A stretch of 64,000 nucleotides of DNA from positions 1-64,000 of the forward strand of contig NZ_CAJFCN010000019.1 in the NCBI RefSeq assembly GCF_904063055.1. Direction: 5' to 3'. A program made the translations under genes and the position numbers. Of this stretch, positions 8,484-17,837 are shown piece after piece (the stretch's first letter is position 1; each line of letters begins with the position of its first letter). The notes beneath the pieces were generated by a model. The model saw only the letters and a program-made list of their open reading frames with translations. It did not search any database and was not told where the DNA came from. Source of the stretch: Pseudomonas paracarnis. GTDB lineage: Bacteria > Pseudomonadota > Gammaproteobacteria > Pseudomonadales > Pseudomonadaceae.

Positions 8484-10631
8484 ATGTCGCTCAGGCAGCT
8501 CTCCATTCAATGGAAAATCACCCTGCTGGCGGGCCTCTGCCTGCTGGGGATCGTGACCCTGCTGGTGGGTCTGTCGCTGTATCGCATGGCGCAGAGCTCC
8601 CAGCAGGTCAAGGCGTCCAGCATGCAGATGCTCGACGAAGCCGCCCAGTCGCGCATCGAGGCCCAAGGCGAAGTGCAAGCGCTGGGCATTCGCCAGCAGT
8701 TCATGGATGCCTACCAATACGGCCATGGTTTTTCCCGCCAGGTGCTGTTTTTGCGCGAACAGGCCGAGAAGCGCTTTCTCGATGCCTTCGACACCCGTGA
8801 AGACCTGACCCGCCAGGTCAAGGCCGCCCTGCAGGCCAACCCCGACCTGCTCGGCCTGTCCCTGGTGTTCGAAGCCAATGCGCTGGACGGCAAAGACGAA
8901 CTGTTCGCCAACCAGGCAGAACTAGGCAGCAATGACAAAGGCCGTTTCGCACTGTACTGGTCGCAACCGACACCGGGGAAAATCACCTCGATGGCACTGC
9001 CCGAGAGCGACATGGCCGACACCTCCATCGGCCCCAGCGGCGAAAAAGCCAACGCCTGGTTCACCTGCCCGCGCACGACTCTCAAACCCTGCGTGATCGA
9101 GCCCTACTTCTATGTGATCGACGGCCAGAACGTGCTGATGACCAGCATCGTGTTCCCGCTGATGGTCAATGGCAAAGTCATCGCCTCGCTGTCGGTGGAT
9201 ATCAACCTCAACAGCCTGCAGGCGGTCAGCCAACAGGCCAGCCAGAAACTGTACGACGGCCAGACCCAGGTCAGCATCCTCAGCCCGACCGGCTTACTGG
9301 CCGGCTACAGCCCGGATGCCAGCAAACTCAGCCAACGCCTGGAGCAGGTCGACCCGGCCAGCGGCGCACAGTTGACCAGTGCCTTGGCCAGCAGTACCCA
9401 GACCCACAGCCTGCGCACCGACCATCAACTCAAGGTACTGGCGCCTTTTGCGCCGATTCCCGGCGGTAAGGCGTGGGGCGTATTGCTGGATGTACCGGAA
9501 AAAGTCCTGGTCGCCCCCGCCGAAGCGCTGAAAAACCAGCTGGACGCCGACAACGCCAAAGGCACCCTGCTAGAACTGGGCCTGGGCCTGCTCGCCGCCG
9601 TGGTCGGCTTGATCCTGGTGTGGCTGATGGCGCGCAGCGTGACCCGGCCAATCCTTGGCGTGGCGCACATGCTTGAGGATATCGCCAGCGGCGAAGGCGA
9701 CCTGACCCGGCGCCTGGCCTACGCCAAACAGGACGAACTGGGCCAATTGGCCGGCTGGTTCAACCGCTTCCTCGACAAGCTGCAGCCGATCATTGCCGAG
9801 GTCAAACGCTCGGTGCAGGACGCCCGCGGCACTGCCGACCAGTCCGCGGCCATTGCCACGCAAACCAGCGCCGGCATGGAGCAGCAGTACCGCCAGGTGG
9901 ATCAGGTGGCTACCGCATCCCACGAAATGAGCGCCACCGCCCAGGACGTGGCCCGCAGCGCCGCCCAAGCGGCCCAAGCCGCCCGAGATGCCGACCAGGC
10001 AACTCGTCAAGGCTTGACGGTTATCGACCGCACCACCGCCAACATTGGCGAGCTCGCCGCCGACATGAGCACCGCCATGACCCAGGTAGAGGGCTTGGCC
10101 GCCAACAGCGAACAGATCGGCTCGGTGCTTGAAGTGATTCGCGGCATCGCCGAGCAGACCAATCTGTTGGCGCTCAACGCCGCCATCGAAGCCGCTCGCG
10201 CCGGTGAAGCCGGCCGCGGTTTTGCCGTGGTCGCCGACGAAGTGCGCAACCTGGCGCGGCGCACCCAGGAATCGGTGGAAGAAACCCGCCTGGTGATCGA
10301 ACAATTGCAAACCGGTACCAGCGACGTGGTCGGCTCCATGGGCAACAGCTATCGCCAGGCTCAGGGCAGCGTCGAACAGGTCGGCCAGGCCGTCACCGCC
10401 TTGCGCCAGATTGGCGATGCGGTCACGGTGATCAGTGATATGAACCTGCAAATCGCCAGCGCCGCCGAAGAGCAAAGCGCCGTGGCCGAAGAGATCAACA
10501 GCAACGTGGCGACCATTCGCGATGTGACCGAGTCGTTGTCGGAGCAGGCCAATGAATCGGCGCGGGTCAGCCAGGCGTTGAACAGCCTGGCAAATCAGCA
10601 GCAGGGGTTGATGGATCAGTTCAGGGTCTGA
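8484..10631 (+). CDS. tlpQ: Methyl-accepting chemotaxis protein, TlpQ-like (dCache sensor)
   Basis: A 715-residue chemoreceptor with an unusually large periplasmic sensor. TM1 is about residues 12-33, a double-Cache-sized ligand domain spans about 35-390 (including [19 protein letters not shown] and [18 protein letters not shown]), TM2 about 395-418, then HAMP ([20 protein letters not shown]) and the cytoplasmic coiled coil with the tip [20 protein letters not shown]. Sequence and position next to bqsSR match P. aeruginosa TlpQ (PA2654), reported to sense histamine and polyamines; the ligand here is inferred. TAAGGA at 8471-8476 supports the start. A near-perfect sigma-28 promoter precedes it. 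A REP pair separates it from the convergent bqsS. Confidence 0.85.
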   Translation: MSLRQLSIQWKITLLAGLCLLGIVTLLVGLSLYRMAQSSQQVKASSMQMLDEAAQSRIEAQGEVQALGIRQQFMDAYQYGHGFSRQVLFLREQAEKRFLDAFDTREDLTRQVKAALQANPDLLGLSLVFEANALDGKDELFANQAELGSNDKGRFALYWSQPTPGKITSMALPESDMADTSIGPSGEKANAWFTCPRTTLKPCVIEPYFYVIDGQNVLMTSIVFPLMVNGKVIASLSVDINLNSLQAVSQQASQKLYDGQTQVSILSPTGLLAGYSPDASKLSQRLEQVDPASGAQLTSALASSTQTHSLRTDHQLKVLAPFAPIPGGKAWGVLLDVPEKVLVAPAEALKNQLDADNAKGTLLELGLGLLAAVVGLILVWLMARSVTRPILGVAHMLEDIASGEGDLTRRLAYAKQDELGQLAGWFNRFLDKLQPIIAEVKRSVQDARGTADQSAAIATQTSAGMEQQYRQVDQVATASHEMSATAQDVARSAAQAAQAARDADQATRQGLTVIDRTTANIGELAADMSTAMTQVEGLAANSEQIGSVLEVIRGIAEQTNLLALNAAIEAARAGEAGRGFAVVADEVRNLARRTQESVEETRLVIEQLQTGTSDVVGSMGNSYRQAQGSVEQVGQAVTALRQIGDAVTVISDMNLQIASAAEEQSAVAEEINSNVATIRDVTESLSEQANESARVSQALNSLANQQQGLMDQFRV

Positions 10632-10648
10632 ATGTAGCAAGGCTTTAC

Positions 10649-10736
10649 TGTGGGAGCCGGGCTTGCCCGCGATGCAGACACCTCGGTATGTCAGGCAAAC
10701 CGAGTCGATGCTATCGCAGGCAAGCCAGCTCCCACA
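10649..10736. repeat. REP pair (REPIN-like)
   Basis: TGTGGGAGCCGGGCTTGCCC at 10649 and the inverted unit ending GGCAAGCCAGCTCCCACA at 10736 form an inverted pair separated by a short spacer, the standard REPIN arrangement of fluorescent pseudomonads. It lies between two convergent genes. Confidence 0.8.
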
Positions 10737-10759
10737 TTTTGAGCGGTGGTGTGTGAATG

Positions 10760-12073
10760 CTAGCGCCGTGGCAACTGGATCAATACCTTGAGCCCACCCA
10801 GCTCGCTCTCTTGCAGTTGCAACACCCCACCCCACACCTCAACGATATCCCGCACGATCCCCAAACCCAGGCCATGGCCAACCCTTTGCTCATCCAGGCG
10901 TGCGCCACGGCTGAACACTTGGTCGCGCTGGGCCTCGGGAATGCCGGGGCCGTCGTCTTCCACCGCCAGCCGATAGCCCTGGGGCGTCTCGCTAACGCTC
11001 AGGCGTACCTCGGCGTCCGCCCATTTACAGGCGTTGTCCAACAGGTTGCCCAGCAGTTCCAGCAGGTCTTCACGGTCCCAAGGCAGTTGCAGGCCCGGCG
11101 CCACCTGGTAGCTGAGGTCCAGGTGTTCGCCGTGGATCATGCGCAGGGTGGCCAGTAAACCGGGCAGCTCTTGTTCACAGTCAAACAACGCGCCCGGCAG
11201 CGCATCACCCGCCAGGCGCGCACGGTTGAGTTCACGGTTGAGGCGCTGCTGCACTTGCTCCAATTGCTCGCGCAGCAACTGGCTCAGTTGCGGATGATCC
11301 TTGAGGGCGTCACTGGAGGCCGCGCTCAACAACACTGCCAGCGGGGTTTTCAGCGCATGCCCCAGGTTGCCGAGGGCGTTGCGCGAGCGCTTGAGGCTGT
11401 CTTCGGTGTGCGCCAACAGGTGGTTGATTTGCGCCACCAGTGGCTCCAGCTCAAGCGGCACCTGAGTATCGAGTTGCGAGCGCTGGCCTTGTTGCAGTTG
11501 GGCGATCTGGTTACGTGCGGTCTCCAGGGGGCGCAGGGCACGGCGCACGGTGACCCGTTGCAGGATCAGCACCAGCAGCAGCGCCGCCAGCCCCATCACC
11601 AGGCCGACCCGACGCATCAGGCGAAAGCTCTCGCGCACAGGCGTGTAGTCCTGGGCCACGCTGATGGAAATCGGTTGGCCAAAGCGCTTGTAGTCCGAGC
11701 GCAGCACCAACAGTTGCTGGCCTTCGGGTCCCAGTTGCAGGTTGCCCTTGAGCCCCGCCACCGGGAGCCGGGGCAGTTCCTGGTCCCACAGTGAACGAGA
11801 GCGCCAATGCACATCGGCAAAGTCGATACGAAAGTAGTGCCCGGAAAATGGCCGTTGGTACGCCGGCGACAGGCGTTGCTCATCCAACTGCACGCCGTTG
11901 GGCCCACGCACCAGCGCCACCAGCAGGTTTTCGCTGTCGTTGCGCAAGCCCGCTTCAAGGTAGCGCTGCAAACCCGCCTCGAACAACCACAGGCTGGTTT
12001 GCGCCAGCACCACGCCGACGATCACCATCACGCTGATCAACCCCAGGCTCAAGCGCCGCTGGATTGACCTCAT
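10760..12073 (-). CDS. bqsS: Sensor histidine kinase, BqsS/CarS-like
   Basis: A 437-residue membrane kinase with a periplasmic sensor loop. TM1 is at about 12-32, the sensor loop about 33-160, TM2 about 162-182 and a HAMP region after it. The H box is [20 protein letters not shown], the N box [12 protein letters not shown] and the G box [20 protein letters not shown], so all kinase elements are present. Its stop-distal start overlaps the response regulator by 4 bp, indicating translational coupling. Synteny with tlpQ and two PepSY genes identifies it as the BqsS (CarS) equivalent; in P. aeruginosa this system responds to Fe(II) and has been linked to calcium. The stimulus here is not testable from sequence. 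Confidence 0.85.
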   Translation of the reverse strand: MRSIQRRLSLGLISVMVIVGVVLAQTSLWLFEAGLQRYLEAGLRNDSENLLVALVRGPNGVQLDEQRLSPAYQRPFSGHYFRIDFADVHWRSRSLWDQELPRLPVAGLKGNLQLGPEGQQLLVLRSDYKRFGQPISISVAQDYTPVRESFRLMRRVGLVMGLAALLLVLILQRVTVRRALRPLETARNQIAQLQQGQRSQLDTQVPLELEPLVAQINHLLAHTEDSLKRSRNALGNLGHALKTPLAVLLSAASSDALKDHPQLSQLLREQLEQVQQRLNRELNRARLAGDALPGALFDCEQELPGLLATLRMIHGEHLDLSYQVAPGLQLPWDREDLLELLGNLLDNACKWADAEVRLSVSETPQGYRLAVEDDGPGIPEAQRDQVFSRGARLDEQRVGHGLGLGIVRDIVEVWGGVLQLQESELGGLKVLIQLPRR

Positions 12074-12738
12074 GCCGGGGTGGCGCCGAAACGGTAGCCC
12101 TGGCCGCGGCGGGTCTCGATCACGCTGCGGCCCAATTTGCGCCTCAGATGGTTGACGTGCACCTCCAGCACATTGGAGTCGCGCTCGGTCTCGCCGTCAT
12201 ACAAGTGCTCGGCAAGGTGGCTTTTGGACAGGATCTGTTCGGGATGCAGCATGAAATAGCGTAACAAGCGAAACTCGGCAGCCGTCAGTTGGATCTCGGC
12301 GCCGTCACGTAGCACGCACTGGCGCCCTTCATCCAAATGCAGGCCGGCGGCTTGCAGGGTGGGCTGGTTCGTCTGGCCGTGGGAGCGGCGCAGCAGCGAC
12401 TGGATGCGCAGGTACAGCTCTTCAGGGTGAAAGGGTTTGCTCAGGTAATCATCGGCGCCGGCCTTGAGCCCTTCGATACGCTCGGCCCAGGAATCGCGGG
12501 CGGTAAGGATCAGCACCGGGATGGCCAACGCGGCGGCGCGCCATTGGGCCAGCACATCAAGCCCGGGCAAACCGGGCAGGCCAAGGTCGAGAATGATCAA
12601 GTCATAGGGCTCGCTGCGCCCTTGATACACGGCGTCCCGGCCGTCGGCCAGCCAGTCGACTGCATAACCCTGGCGCTGCAGGCCGGCCATCAGTTCGTCG
12701 GCCAGGGGCACGTTGTCTTCCACCAGGAGCAGGCGCAT
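12070..12738 (-). CDS. bqsR: OmpR-family response regulator, BqsR/CarR-like
   Basis: A 222-residue regulator. The receiver domain shows the acidic pocket (VEDN, D8), the phospho-accepting aspartate in [10 protein letters not shown] (D51) and the lysine in YLSKPF (K101). The C-terminal winged helix contains [20 protein letters not shown] and [17 protein letters not shown]. Its start overlaps the stop of the upstream PepSY gene (TGATG), and its stop overlaps the kinase start. In P. aeruginosa BqsR binds TTAAG-N6-TTAAG; a near-match lies upstream of the first gene of this operon at 13406-13421, consistent with autoregulation. Confidence 0.87.
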   Translation of the reverse strand: MRLLLVEDNVPLADELMAGLQRQGYAVDWLADGRDAVYQGRSEPYDLIILDLGLPGLPGLDVLAQWRAAALAIPVLILTARDSWAERIEGLKAGADDYLSKPFHPEELYLRIQSLLRRSHGQTNQPTLQAAGLHLDEGRQCVLRDGAEIQLTAAEFRLLRYFMLHPEQILSKSHLAEHLYDGETERDSNVLEVHVNHLRRKLGRSVIETRRGQGYRFGATPA

Positions 12739-13049
12739 CAGTCTTCCTCATCTTTGATCAGGTCGCCATTGGTGGCATCCAGCTTGATCTCGCGCACCAC
12801 GCCCTCGGTGGTCACCAGTTCCACTTCATAGGCGTATTGCCCGTGTTTTTTTTCCAGTTCGGCCTCCAGCAGCCGCGAGCCGGGGTATCGCGCCATGGCC
12901 TGCTGCAACAGCTGTTCCAATGGCAGGATCACGCCTTGCTGGCGCAGGGCCAGGGCTTCGTCCTGGTTGAGGTCGCGGGCCGCCAGGCTGGAACAAAACA
13001 CCATGAGCACCAGCGCCACGCGACTGCCGACGCGTAAATTTACCTTCAT
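12738..13049 (-). CDS. bqsQ: PepSY-domain periplasmic protein, BqsQ-like
   Basis: A 103-residue exported protein with a signal peptide ([17 protein letters not shown]) followed by one PepSY module: [20 protein letters not shown], then [20 protein letters not shown] and [18 protein letters not shown]. The acidic C-terminal tail could bind cations. In the P. aeruginosa bqsPQRS operon small PepSY proteins hold the same position and are thought to work in the periplasm with the sensor. It overlaps both neighbours by one base, so the four genes form one tightly coupled unit. Confidence 0.8.
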   Translation of the reverse strand: MKVNLRVGSRVALVLMVFCSSLAARDLNQDEALALRQQGVILPLEQLLQQAMARYPGSRLLEAELEKKHGQYAYEVELVTTEGVVREIKLDATNGDLIKDEED

Positions 13050-13351
13050 TACGTATCCTGATGATTCTTGAGAACCTGCCCGGTGAGCGCATTCAATTCA
13101 ACATCCCATTCAATGCCGTCGGTATCTCGTAGCTCGACTTCATAAACGTACTTGCCGTATTCCTCATCCAAATCGGTGTCCAGCAGCGTCGAACCAGGGT
13201 GAAGGGCCAGGGCCGTAGCGTCCAATTGATCGAAAGCGACAATTGTAACAGTGGCCGGCACGATCAGTGGCTTGTCGGGGTCCACGGCGGCGGCCGGGGT
13301 CGCCGTAACGAGGATGATAGCGGCGGCGCCCAGGGCAGTGAGGCGCTTCAT
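13049..13351 (-). CDS. bqsP: PepSY-domain periplasmic protein, BqsP-like
   Basis: A 100-residue exported protein, first gene of the bqs-like operon. The signal peptide is MKRLTALGAAAIILVTATPA; the PepSY core reads LHPGSTLLDTDLDEEYGKYV followed by YEVELRDTDGIEWDVELNAL. The first half of the mature part (DKPLIVPATVTIVAFDQLDA) is divergent, and the DTDLDEEYG stretch is strongly acidic. The similar size and fold of this gene and the next suggest an old duplication. A BqsR-type box lies 55 bp upstream. Confidence 0.78.
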   Translation of the reverse strand: MKRLTALGAAAIILVTATPAAAVDPDKPLIVPATVTIVAFDQLDATALALHPGSTLLDTDLDEEYGKYVYEVELRDTDGIEWDVELNALTGQVLKNHQDT

Positions 13352-13405
13352 GATAAGTCTCCGTTACATGATGTTTTCCTACGCCGGCCACGGTACGCGC
13401 TGCAA

Positions 13406-13421
13406 CTTAACTGAAACTGAA
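13406..13421 (-). promoter_or_regulatory. BqsR-type box upstream of bqsP
   Basis: On the minus strand the sequence is TTCAG, 6 nt, TTAAG, one mismatch from the reported BqsR operator TTAAG-N6-TTAAG. It lies 55 bp upstream of the first gene of the bqs-like operon. Confidence 0.6.
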
Positions 13422-13509
13422 TTGCCACCATGGCAATTCCGGTTAAGCCATTTTTCCCACTGCCTGCGAGATTTCTTATACTGCCCCGCTCGCCTCAACA
13501 GAGACCGGT

Positions 13510-14589
13510 ATGACAGCCATCCATATCAAGTTCCCGGCCTTGACCCTCAAGGCCGGCAAACGCGCCTTCACCCGCATCCGCGAGCAGGGCCTTGCGCCTG
13601 CCGACGTCGGTATCCTCCCCGGCGCGGCGGGCGGCCCCAAGGCCCTGGGTATCCAAGGGCTGGACCTGGCGCTGTTCGGTGACTGGTTGCCCCGTGCGCC
13701 GCGCGAGCGTGCGCTGATCGGCGCGTCCATCGGCTCGTGGCGGTTCGCCAGCGCCTGCCTGCCCGACCCGGTGCAAGGTTTGCTCGACCTGGGCCGCCTG
13801 TACAACGAGCAGCGCTTTGCCAAAGGCGTGACCATGGCGCAAGTCAGCCAGAGCTGCCAACGCATGCTCGACGACCTGCTGGCCGGGCGCGATGCGCGGG
13901 TGCTGGACAACCCCGACTATCGGCTGAACATCATGGTGGTCAAGAGCCACGGATTGCTCGCCGATGACCACCGTGGGCGGCTGGGGCTGGGCCTGTCATC
14001 GGTGATTGCCGATAATCTGCGGGGCCGCGCACGGCTGTCGCGGCATTTCGAACGGCTGATCATCCACGACCCGCGTCAGGCGCCTCCGGTACACCCCCTG
14101 AAAGATTTCCCCTCGCGCTTCCTCACCCTGGACGTGGGCAACCTGCGCCAGGCGTTGCTCGCGTCCGGCTCGATCCCCATGGTCATGCAAGGCGTGCGCG
14201 ACCTGCCCGGGGCCGGGGTCGGCACCTACCGCGACGGCGGCCTGTTGGATTACCACCTCGACCTGCCCTACCACGGCGATGACATTGTGCTGTACCCGCA
14301 CTTTACCGACCGGGTCATCCCCGGCTGGTTCGACAAGGGCCTGCCATGGCGACGCAGCAACCAGCAGGGCTTGCAGGATGTGTTACTGCTGGCGCCGTCC
14401 AGGGACTACCTGGCCCGCCTGCCCCACGGCAAGCTGCCAGACCGCAGCGACTTCAAGCGTTTCATGGGCGATGATCCAGGCCGCAACAAATATTGGCAAA
14501 CTGCCATGAGCGAGAGCCAACGACTGGGGGATGAGTTTTTGGCATTGGCGGATAACGGCAAGCTCGGCGACCGTTTGCTAACCCTTTGA
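13510..14589 (+). CDS. Patatin-like phospholipase-family protein
   Basis: A 359-residue cytoplasmic protein of the patatin fold. An oxyanion-type glycine loop [10 protein letters not shown] lies at about 38-47, the nucleophile elbow GASIG puts the serine at residue 73, and the catalytic aspartate is in YRDGG (about D242). Serine and aspartate form the patatin catalytic dyad, so lipid acyl hydrolase activity is plausible. No signal peptide or membrane segment is present. The glycine loop starts 37 residues in, after a short N-terminal extension. The physiological substrate is unknown. It is followed 97 bp later by queD in the same direction. Confidence 0.8.
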   Translation: MTAIHIKFPALTLKAGKRAFTRIREQGLAPADVGILPGAAGGPKALGIQGLDLALFGDWLPRAPRERALIGASIGSWRFASACLPDPVQGLLDLGRLYNEQRFAKGVTMAQVSQSCQRMLDDLLAGRDARVLDNPDYRLNIMVVKSHGLLADDHRGRLGLGLSSVIADNLRGRARLSRHFERLIIHDPRQAPPVHPLKDFPSRFLTLDVGNLRQALLASGSIPMVMQGVRDLPGAGVGTYRDGGLLDYHLDLPYHGDDIVLYPHFTDRVIPGWFDKGLPWRRSNQQGLQDVLLLAPSRDYLARLPHGKLPDRSDFKRFMGDDPGRNKYWQTAMSESQRLGDEFLALADNGKLGDRLLTL

Positions 14590-14686
14590 CCGCATGGGTG
14601 CCTGCGGCCGAGGGGCGGTATGCGCAGAGGTTGATCAAACTGTTAAACTCGCCGCCTGCCAGACACCTGACCGAGCTGAAAACACT

Positions 14687-15043
14687 GTGGAAATCTTCAA
14701 AGAGTTTACCTTCGAATCCGCCCATCGCCTGCCCCACGTACCGGAAGGCCACAAATGCGGGCGCCTGCATGGGCATTCGTTCAAGGTGGCCATCCACCTG
14801 AGCGGCGACCTGGATCCCCATACCGGCTGGATTCGCGACTTCTCGGAGATCAAAGCGATTTTCAAGCCGCTCTATGAACGCCTCGACCACAACTACCTCA
14901 ATGACATTCCCGGCCTGGAAAACCCCACCAGCGAAGTGCTGGCCAAGTGGATCTGGAATGAACTGAAACCCTTGCTGCCGGAACTCAGTGCGATCCGTAT
15001 CCACGAGACGTGCACCAGTGGCTGCATCTATCGCGGTGAGTAA
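14687..15043 (+). CDS. queD: 6-carboxy-5,6,7,8-tetrahydropterin synthase QueD
   Basis: A 118-residue enzyme of queuosine (preQ0) biosynthesis that converts dihydroneopterin triphosphate to carboxytetrahydropterin. It matches E. coli QueD throughout: [66 protein letters not shown]. The zinc histidines are H13, H28 and H30 and the catalytic cysteine is C24 (numbered from the GTG). The start is the GTG at 14687, which aligns with the family N-terminus; an upstream in-frame ATG at 14594 would add 31 residues unlike the family. A strong terminator follows at 15045. Confidence 0.92.
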   Translation: MEIFKEFTFESAHRLPHVPEGHKCGRLHGHSFKVAIHLSGDLDPHTGWIRDFSEIKAIFKPLYERLDHNYLNDIPGLENPTSEVLAKWIWNELKPLLPELSAIRIHETCTSGCIYRGE

Positions 15044-15044
15044 G

Positions 15045-15067
15045 AACCACCTGCGGGTGGTTTTTTT
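15045..15067 (+). terminator. Rho-independent terminator after queD
   Basis: AACCACC (15045-15051), loop TGCG, GGTGGTT (15056-15062), followed by a T run to 15067; it starts 2 bp past the queD stop. Confidence 0.9.
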
Positions 15068-15222
15068 CGAAGCGCCGGCGGGCTGATCCATTTGGGAAAC
15101 CCGCACAGACGCTGTTCGACTGAGCCAGTTTGGCTCACCGCTGCACTGCTTTTGCGCTGATTGGGAGGGGGCGGCCTTATAAAAGGCTTGCTCCCGTCAG
15201 CCCATACCTGCCTGCACCTGCA

Positions 15223-15239
15223 TTGGCACGCAGGATGCA
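15223..15239 (+). promoter_or_regulatory. Sigma-54 (RpoN)-type promoter for codBA
   Basis: TTGGCACGCAGGATGCA fits YTGGCACG-N4-TTGCA with one mismatch. The invariant GG and GC are 12 nt apart, the required -24/-12 geometry. Transcription would start about 15250, 24 bp before the codB start. Confidence 0.65.
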
Positions 15240-15273
15240 CACGACCTGGGTCACCACTCAGGGAGCAGCCCCC

Positions 15274-16542
15274 ATGACGCAGCAAGAACCCGGCAACGAC
15301 TACCCTCTCAGCGAAGTCCCCTTGCACGCGCGTAAGGGCCTGGCCTCTACGGCCATGGTGTTGCTGGGGTTCACCTTTTTTACCGCGACCATGTTCGCCG
15401 GCGGCAAGCTGGGGGTAGCGTTCAGCTTCATGGATATGCTCGGCGTCGTGGCCCTGGGTAACCTGTTGTTGGGTATCTACGCCGCAGGCTTGGGTTACAT
15501 CGCGTTCAAGAGCGGCTTGAACTCGGTGTTGATGGGGCGTTTCTGCTTTGGCGAAGTGGGCAGCAAACTCAGTGACTTGATCCTCGGTTTTACCCAGATT
15601 GGCTGGTATGCCTGGGGCACGGCCACGGCTGCGGTGGTATTAGGCAAGTATTTCCAATTGAGCCAAGGCAGTGTGCTGGGGCTGATGGTGGTATTTGGCT
15701 TACTGTTCTGCGCCACCGCCTACGTGGGGTATCGCGGCTTGGAAATCCTGTCCTACATCGCGGTACCGGCCATGGGCATCCTGTTGACGCTGTCGATGTG
15801 GGTCGCCACCGTGAAGGTCGGCGGGTGGGAGGGGCTGCTGGCGGTGGTGCCCAGCGCTGAGCTGGACTTGTCCACCGCCATCACGCTGGTGTTCGGGACC
15901 TTTGTCAGCGGGGCAACTCAGGCCACCAACTGGACACGGTTTTCGCGCTCGGCCAAGGTTGCGGTGCTGGCCAGCCTGATCGGCTTTTTTGTCGGCAACG
16001 GCTTGATGGTGCTGATCGGGGCCTATGGCGCCATCGTCTATCAGCAACCGGATGTGGTGGAGGTCTTGCTGCTGCAAGGTTTCGCCACGGCGGCGATGGC
16101 GATGTTGCTGCTCAATATCTGGAGCACCCAGGACAACACCATCTACAACTTCGCCGTCGCCGGTTGCAACTTGCTGCGCACCCAGCGTCGCAAGAGCGTG
16201 ACCCTGGCCGGCGCGGTGATCGGCACCCTGCTCGCCTTGTTCGGCATGTACGACCTGCTGGTGCCGTACCTGATCCTGCTGGGTACGGTCATCCCGCCGA
16301 TAGGAGGCGTGATCATGGCGGACTTCTTTTATCGCTATCGCGGCCACTATCCCCGCTTGGCAGAGGCTCGCTTACCGGCGTTCAATTGGCCAGGTCTGAT
16401 CGCGTATGGGGTGGGCACCGTGGTCGCATTCAACTCGCCGTGGGTCGCGCCGTTGGTGGGAATTTTTGCCGCATCGCTGACCTATGTGCTGCTCAGCGCC
16501 ATACTACGCGCCATGACCGCCTGGACATCGGTATCGCCCTGA
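15274..16542 (+). CDS. codB: Cytosine permease CodB
   Basis: A 422-residue nucleobase:cation symporter-1 family permease with about twelve hydrophobic helices. Family markers seen: KGLASTAMVLLGFTFFTATM at TM1, GRFCFGEVGSKLSDLILGFT near the TM3 loop, TQIGWYAWGT, and NIWSTQDNTIYNFAVAG in the later half. It imports cytosine for deamination by CodA, encoded 50 bp downstream; the pair forms a pyrimidine and nitrogen salvage operon. The start at 15274 is preceded by GGGAG. A sigma-54-type promoter upstream points to nitrogen control. Confidence 0.9.
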   Translation: MTQQEPGNDYPLSEVPLHARKGLASTAMVLLGFTFFTATMFAGGKLGVAFSFMDMLGVVALGNLLLGIYAAGLGYIAFKSGLNSVLMGRFCFGEVGSKLSDLILGFTQIGWYAWGTATAAVVLGKYFQLSQGSVLGLMVVFGLLFCATAYVGYRGLEILSYIAVPAMGILLTLSMWVATVKVGGWEGLLAVVPSAELDLSTAITLVFGTFVSGATQATNWTRFSRSAKVAVLASLIGFFVGNGLMVLIGAYGAIVYQQPDVVEVLLLQGFATAAMAMLLLNIWSTQDNTIYNFAVAGCNLLRTQRRKSVTLAGAVIGTLLALFGMYDLLVPYLILLGTVIPPIGGVIMADFFYRYRGHYPRLAEARLPAFNWPGLIAYGVGTVVAFNSPWVAPLVGIFAASLTYVLLSAILRAMTAWTSVSP

Positions 16543-16592
16543 GGATCTGGCGGCTGTCTGCCTGATTGTTTTTAGCCAAGAGGAACTTGCCC

Positions 16593-17828
16593 ATGCACAT
16601 CATCAATGCCCGCCTGCGCAACCGTGAAGGCCTGCATGATCTGCACCTGGAACACGGCCGGATCGCCAGCATCACTGCGCAAACGGGGGAGCCGGCGCTG
16701 ATGGCCGGCGACTTGGACGCCGCCGGCAACCTGGTCATACCGCCCTTTGTCGAGCCCCACATCCACCTCGACGCCACCCTCACCGCCGGCGAGCCGCGCT
16801 GGAACATGAGCGGTACGCTGTTTGAAGGCATCGAGTGCTGGGGCGAACGCAAGGCCACCATTACTCTGGAAGACACCAAGGCCCGGGCCAAAAAAACCAT
16901 TCAGACCCTCGCCGCCCATGGCATCCAGCATGTGCGCACCCATGTCGACGTCACCGACCCAGACCTTACTGCACTCAAGGCCCTGCTGGAGGTACGTGAA
17001 GAGAGCACGCACCTGATCGATTTGCAAATCGTCGCCTTTCCCCAGGAAGGCATCGAGTCCTTCCGCAATGGTCGTGAGTTGATGGAAGAAGCCATTCGCC
17101 TGGGTGCCGATGTGATCGGTGGCATCCCCCACTTCGAATACACCCGCGACCAAGGCGTGAGTTCGGTGAAGTTCCTCATGGACCTGGCCGAACGTACTGG
17201 CTGCCTGGTGGACGTGCACTGTGACGAAACCGACGACCCCCACTCACGCTTTCTCGAAGTCCTAGCGGAAGAAGCCCGCAGCCGCGACATGGGTGCCCGC
17301 GTGACCGCCAGCCATACCACCGCCATGGGTTCCTACGACAATGCTTACTGCGCCAAGCTGTTTCGCCTGCTGGGGCATTCCGGCATCAGCTTTGTCTCGT
17401 GCCCCACCGAAAGCATCCACCTGCAGGGCCGCTTCGACAACTTCCCGAAACGGCGCGGTGTCACCCGTGTGAACGAACTGCTTGAGGCCGGCATGAACGT
17501 GTGTTTCGGCCAGGATTCCATCGTCGATCCCTGGTACCCGCTGGGTAACGGCAACATTCTGCGAGTACTGGAGGCCGGTCTGCACATCTGTCATATGCTC
17601 GGTTACCGCAATTTGCAAAACGCCCTGGACCTGGTCACCGACAACAGTGCCAAAGCCATGGCCCTGGGTGATCGTTATGGGTTGCAAGCAGGCCGCCCGG
17701 CTAACCTGTTGATCCTGTCGGCCGACAGCGACTACGAAGTCATACGTAGCCAGGGCTTGCCGCTGTACTCGATTCGCAACGGCAAGGTGCTGATGAAGCG
17801 GCAACCGGCGCAGGTAGAGTTTATGTAA
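16593..17828 (+). CDS. codA: Cytosine deaminase CodA
   Basis: A 411-residue amidohydrolase that converts cytosine to uracil and ammonia. Metal and catalytic motifs are in place: VEPHIHLD (H56, H58), the glutamine-containing segment after the beta strand, DVHCDETDDPHSR with the catalytic acid, TASHTTAMGS, and FGQDSIVDPWYPLG with the metal aspartate near residue 309. Length is like E. coli CodA. Start chosen at 16593 (MHIINARLRN), matching the family; the earlier in-frame codon would add nine residues. It ends 9 bp from the convergent lipase gene. Confidence 0.93.
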   Translation: MHIINARLRNREGLHDLHLEHGRIASITAQTGEPALMAGDLDAAGNLVIPPFVEPHIHLDATLTAGEPRWNMSGTLFEGIECWGERKATITLEDTKARAKKTIQTLAAHGIQHVRTHVDVTDPDLTALKALLEVREESTHLIDLQIVAFPQEGIESFRNGRELMEEAIRLGADVIGGIPHFEYTRDQGVSSVKFLMDLAERTGCLVDVHCDETDDPHSRFLEVLAEEARSRDMGARVTASHTTAMGSYDNAYCAKLFRLLGHSGISFVSCPTESIHLQGRFDNFPKRRGVTRVNELLEAGMNVCFGQDSIVDPWYPLGNGNILRVLEAGLHICHMLGYRNLQNALDLVTDNSAKAMALGDRYGLQAGRPANLLILSADSDYEVIRSQGLPLYSIRNGKVLMKRQPAQVEFM

Positions 17829-17837
17829 CCGCGCGGG

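Noticed and set aside
9570-10835. 421-codon open frame opposite the tlpQ-like gene
   Set aside because: Composition is typical of an antisense of a chemoreceptor coiled coil; no motif.
15141-15165. NtrC binding site upstream of codB
   Set aside because: TGCAC is present, but there is no matching GTGCA half at the correct distance.
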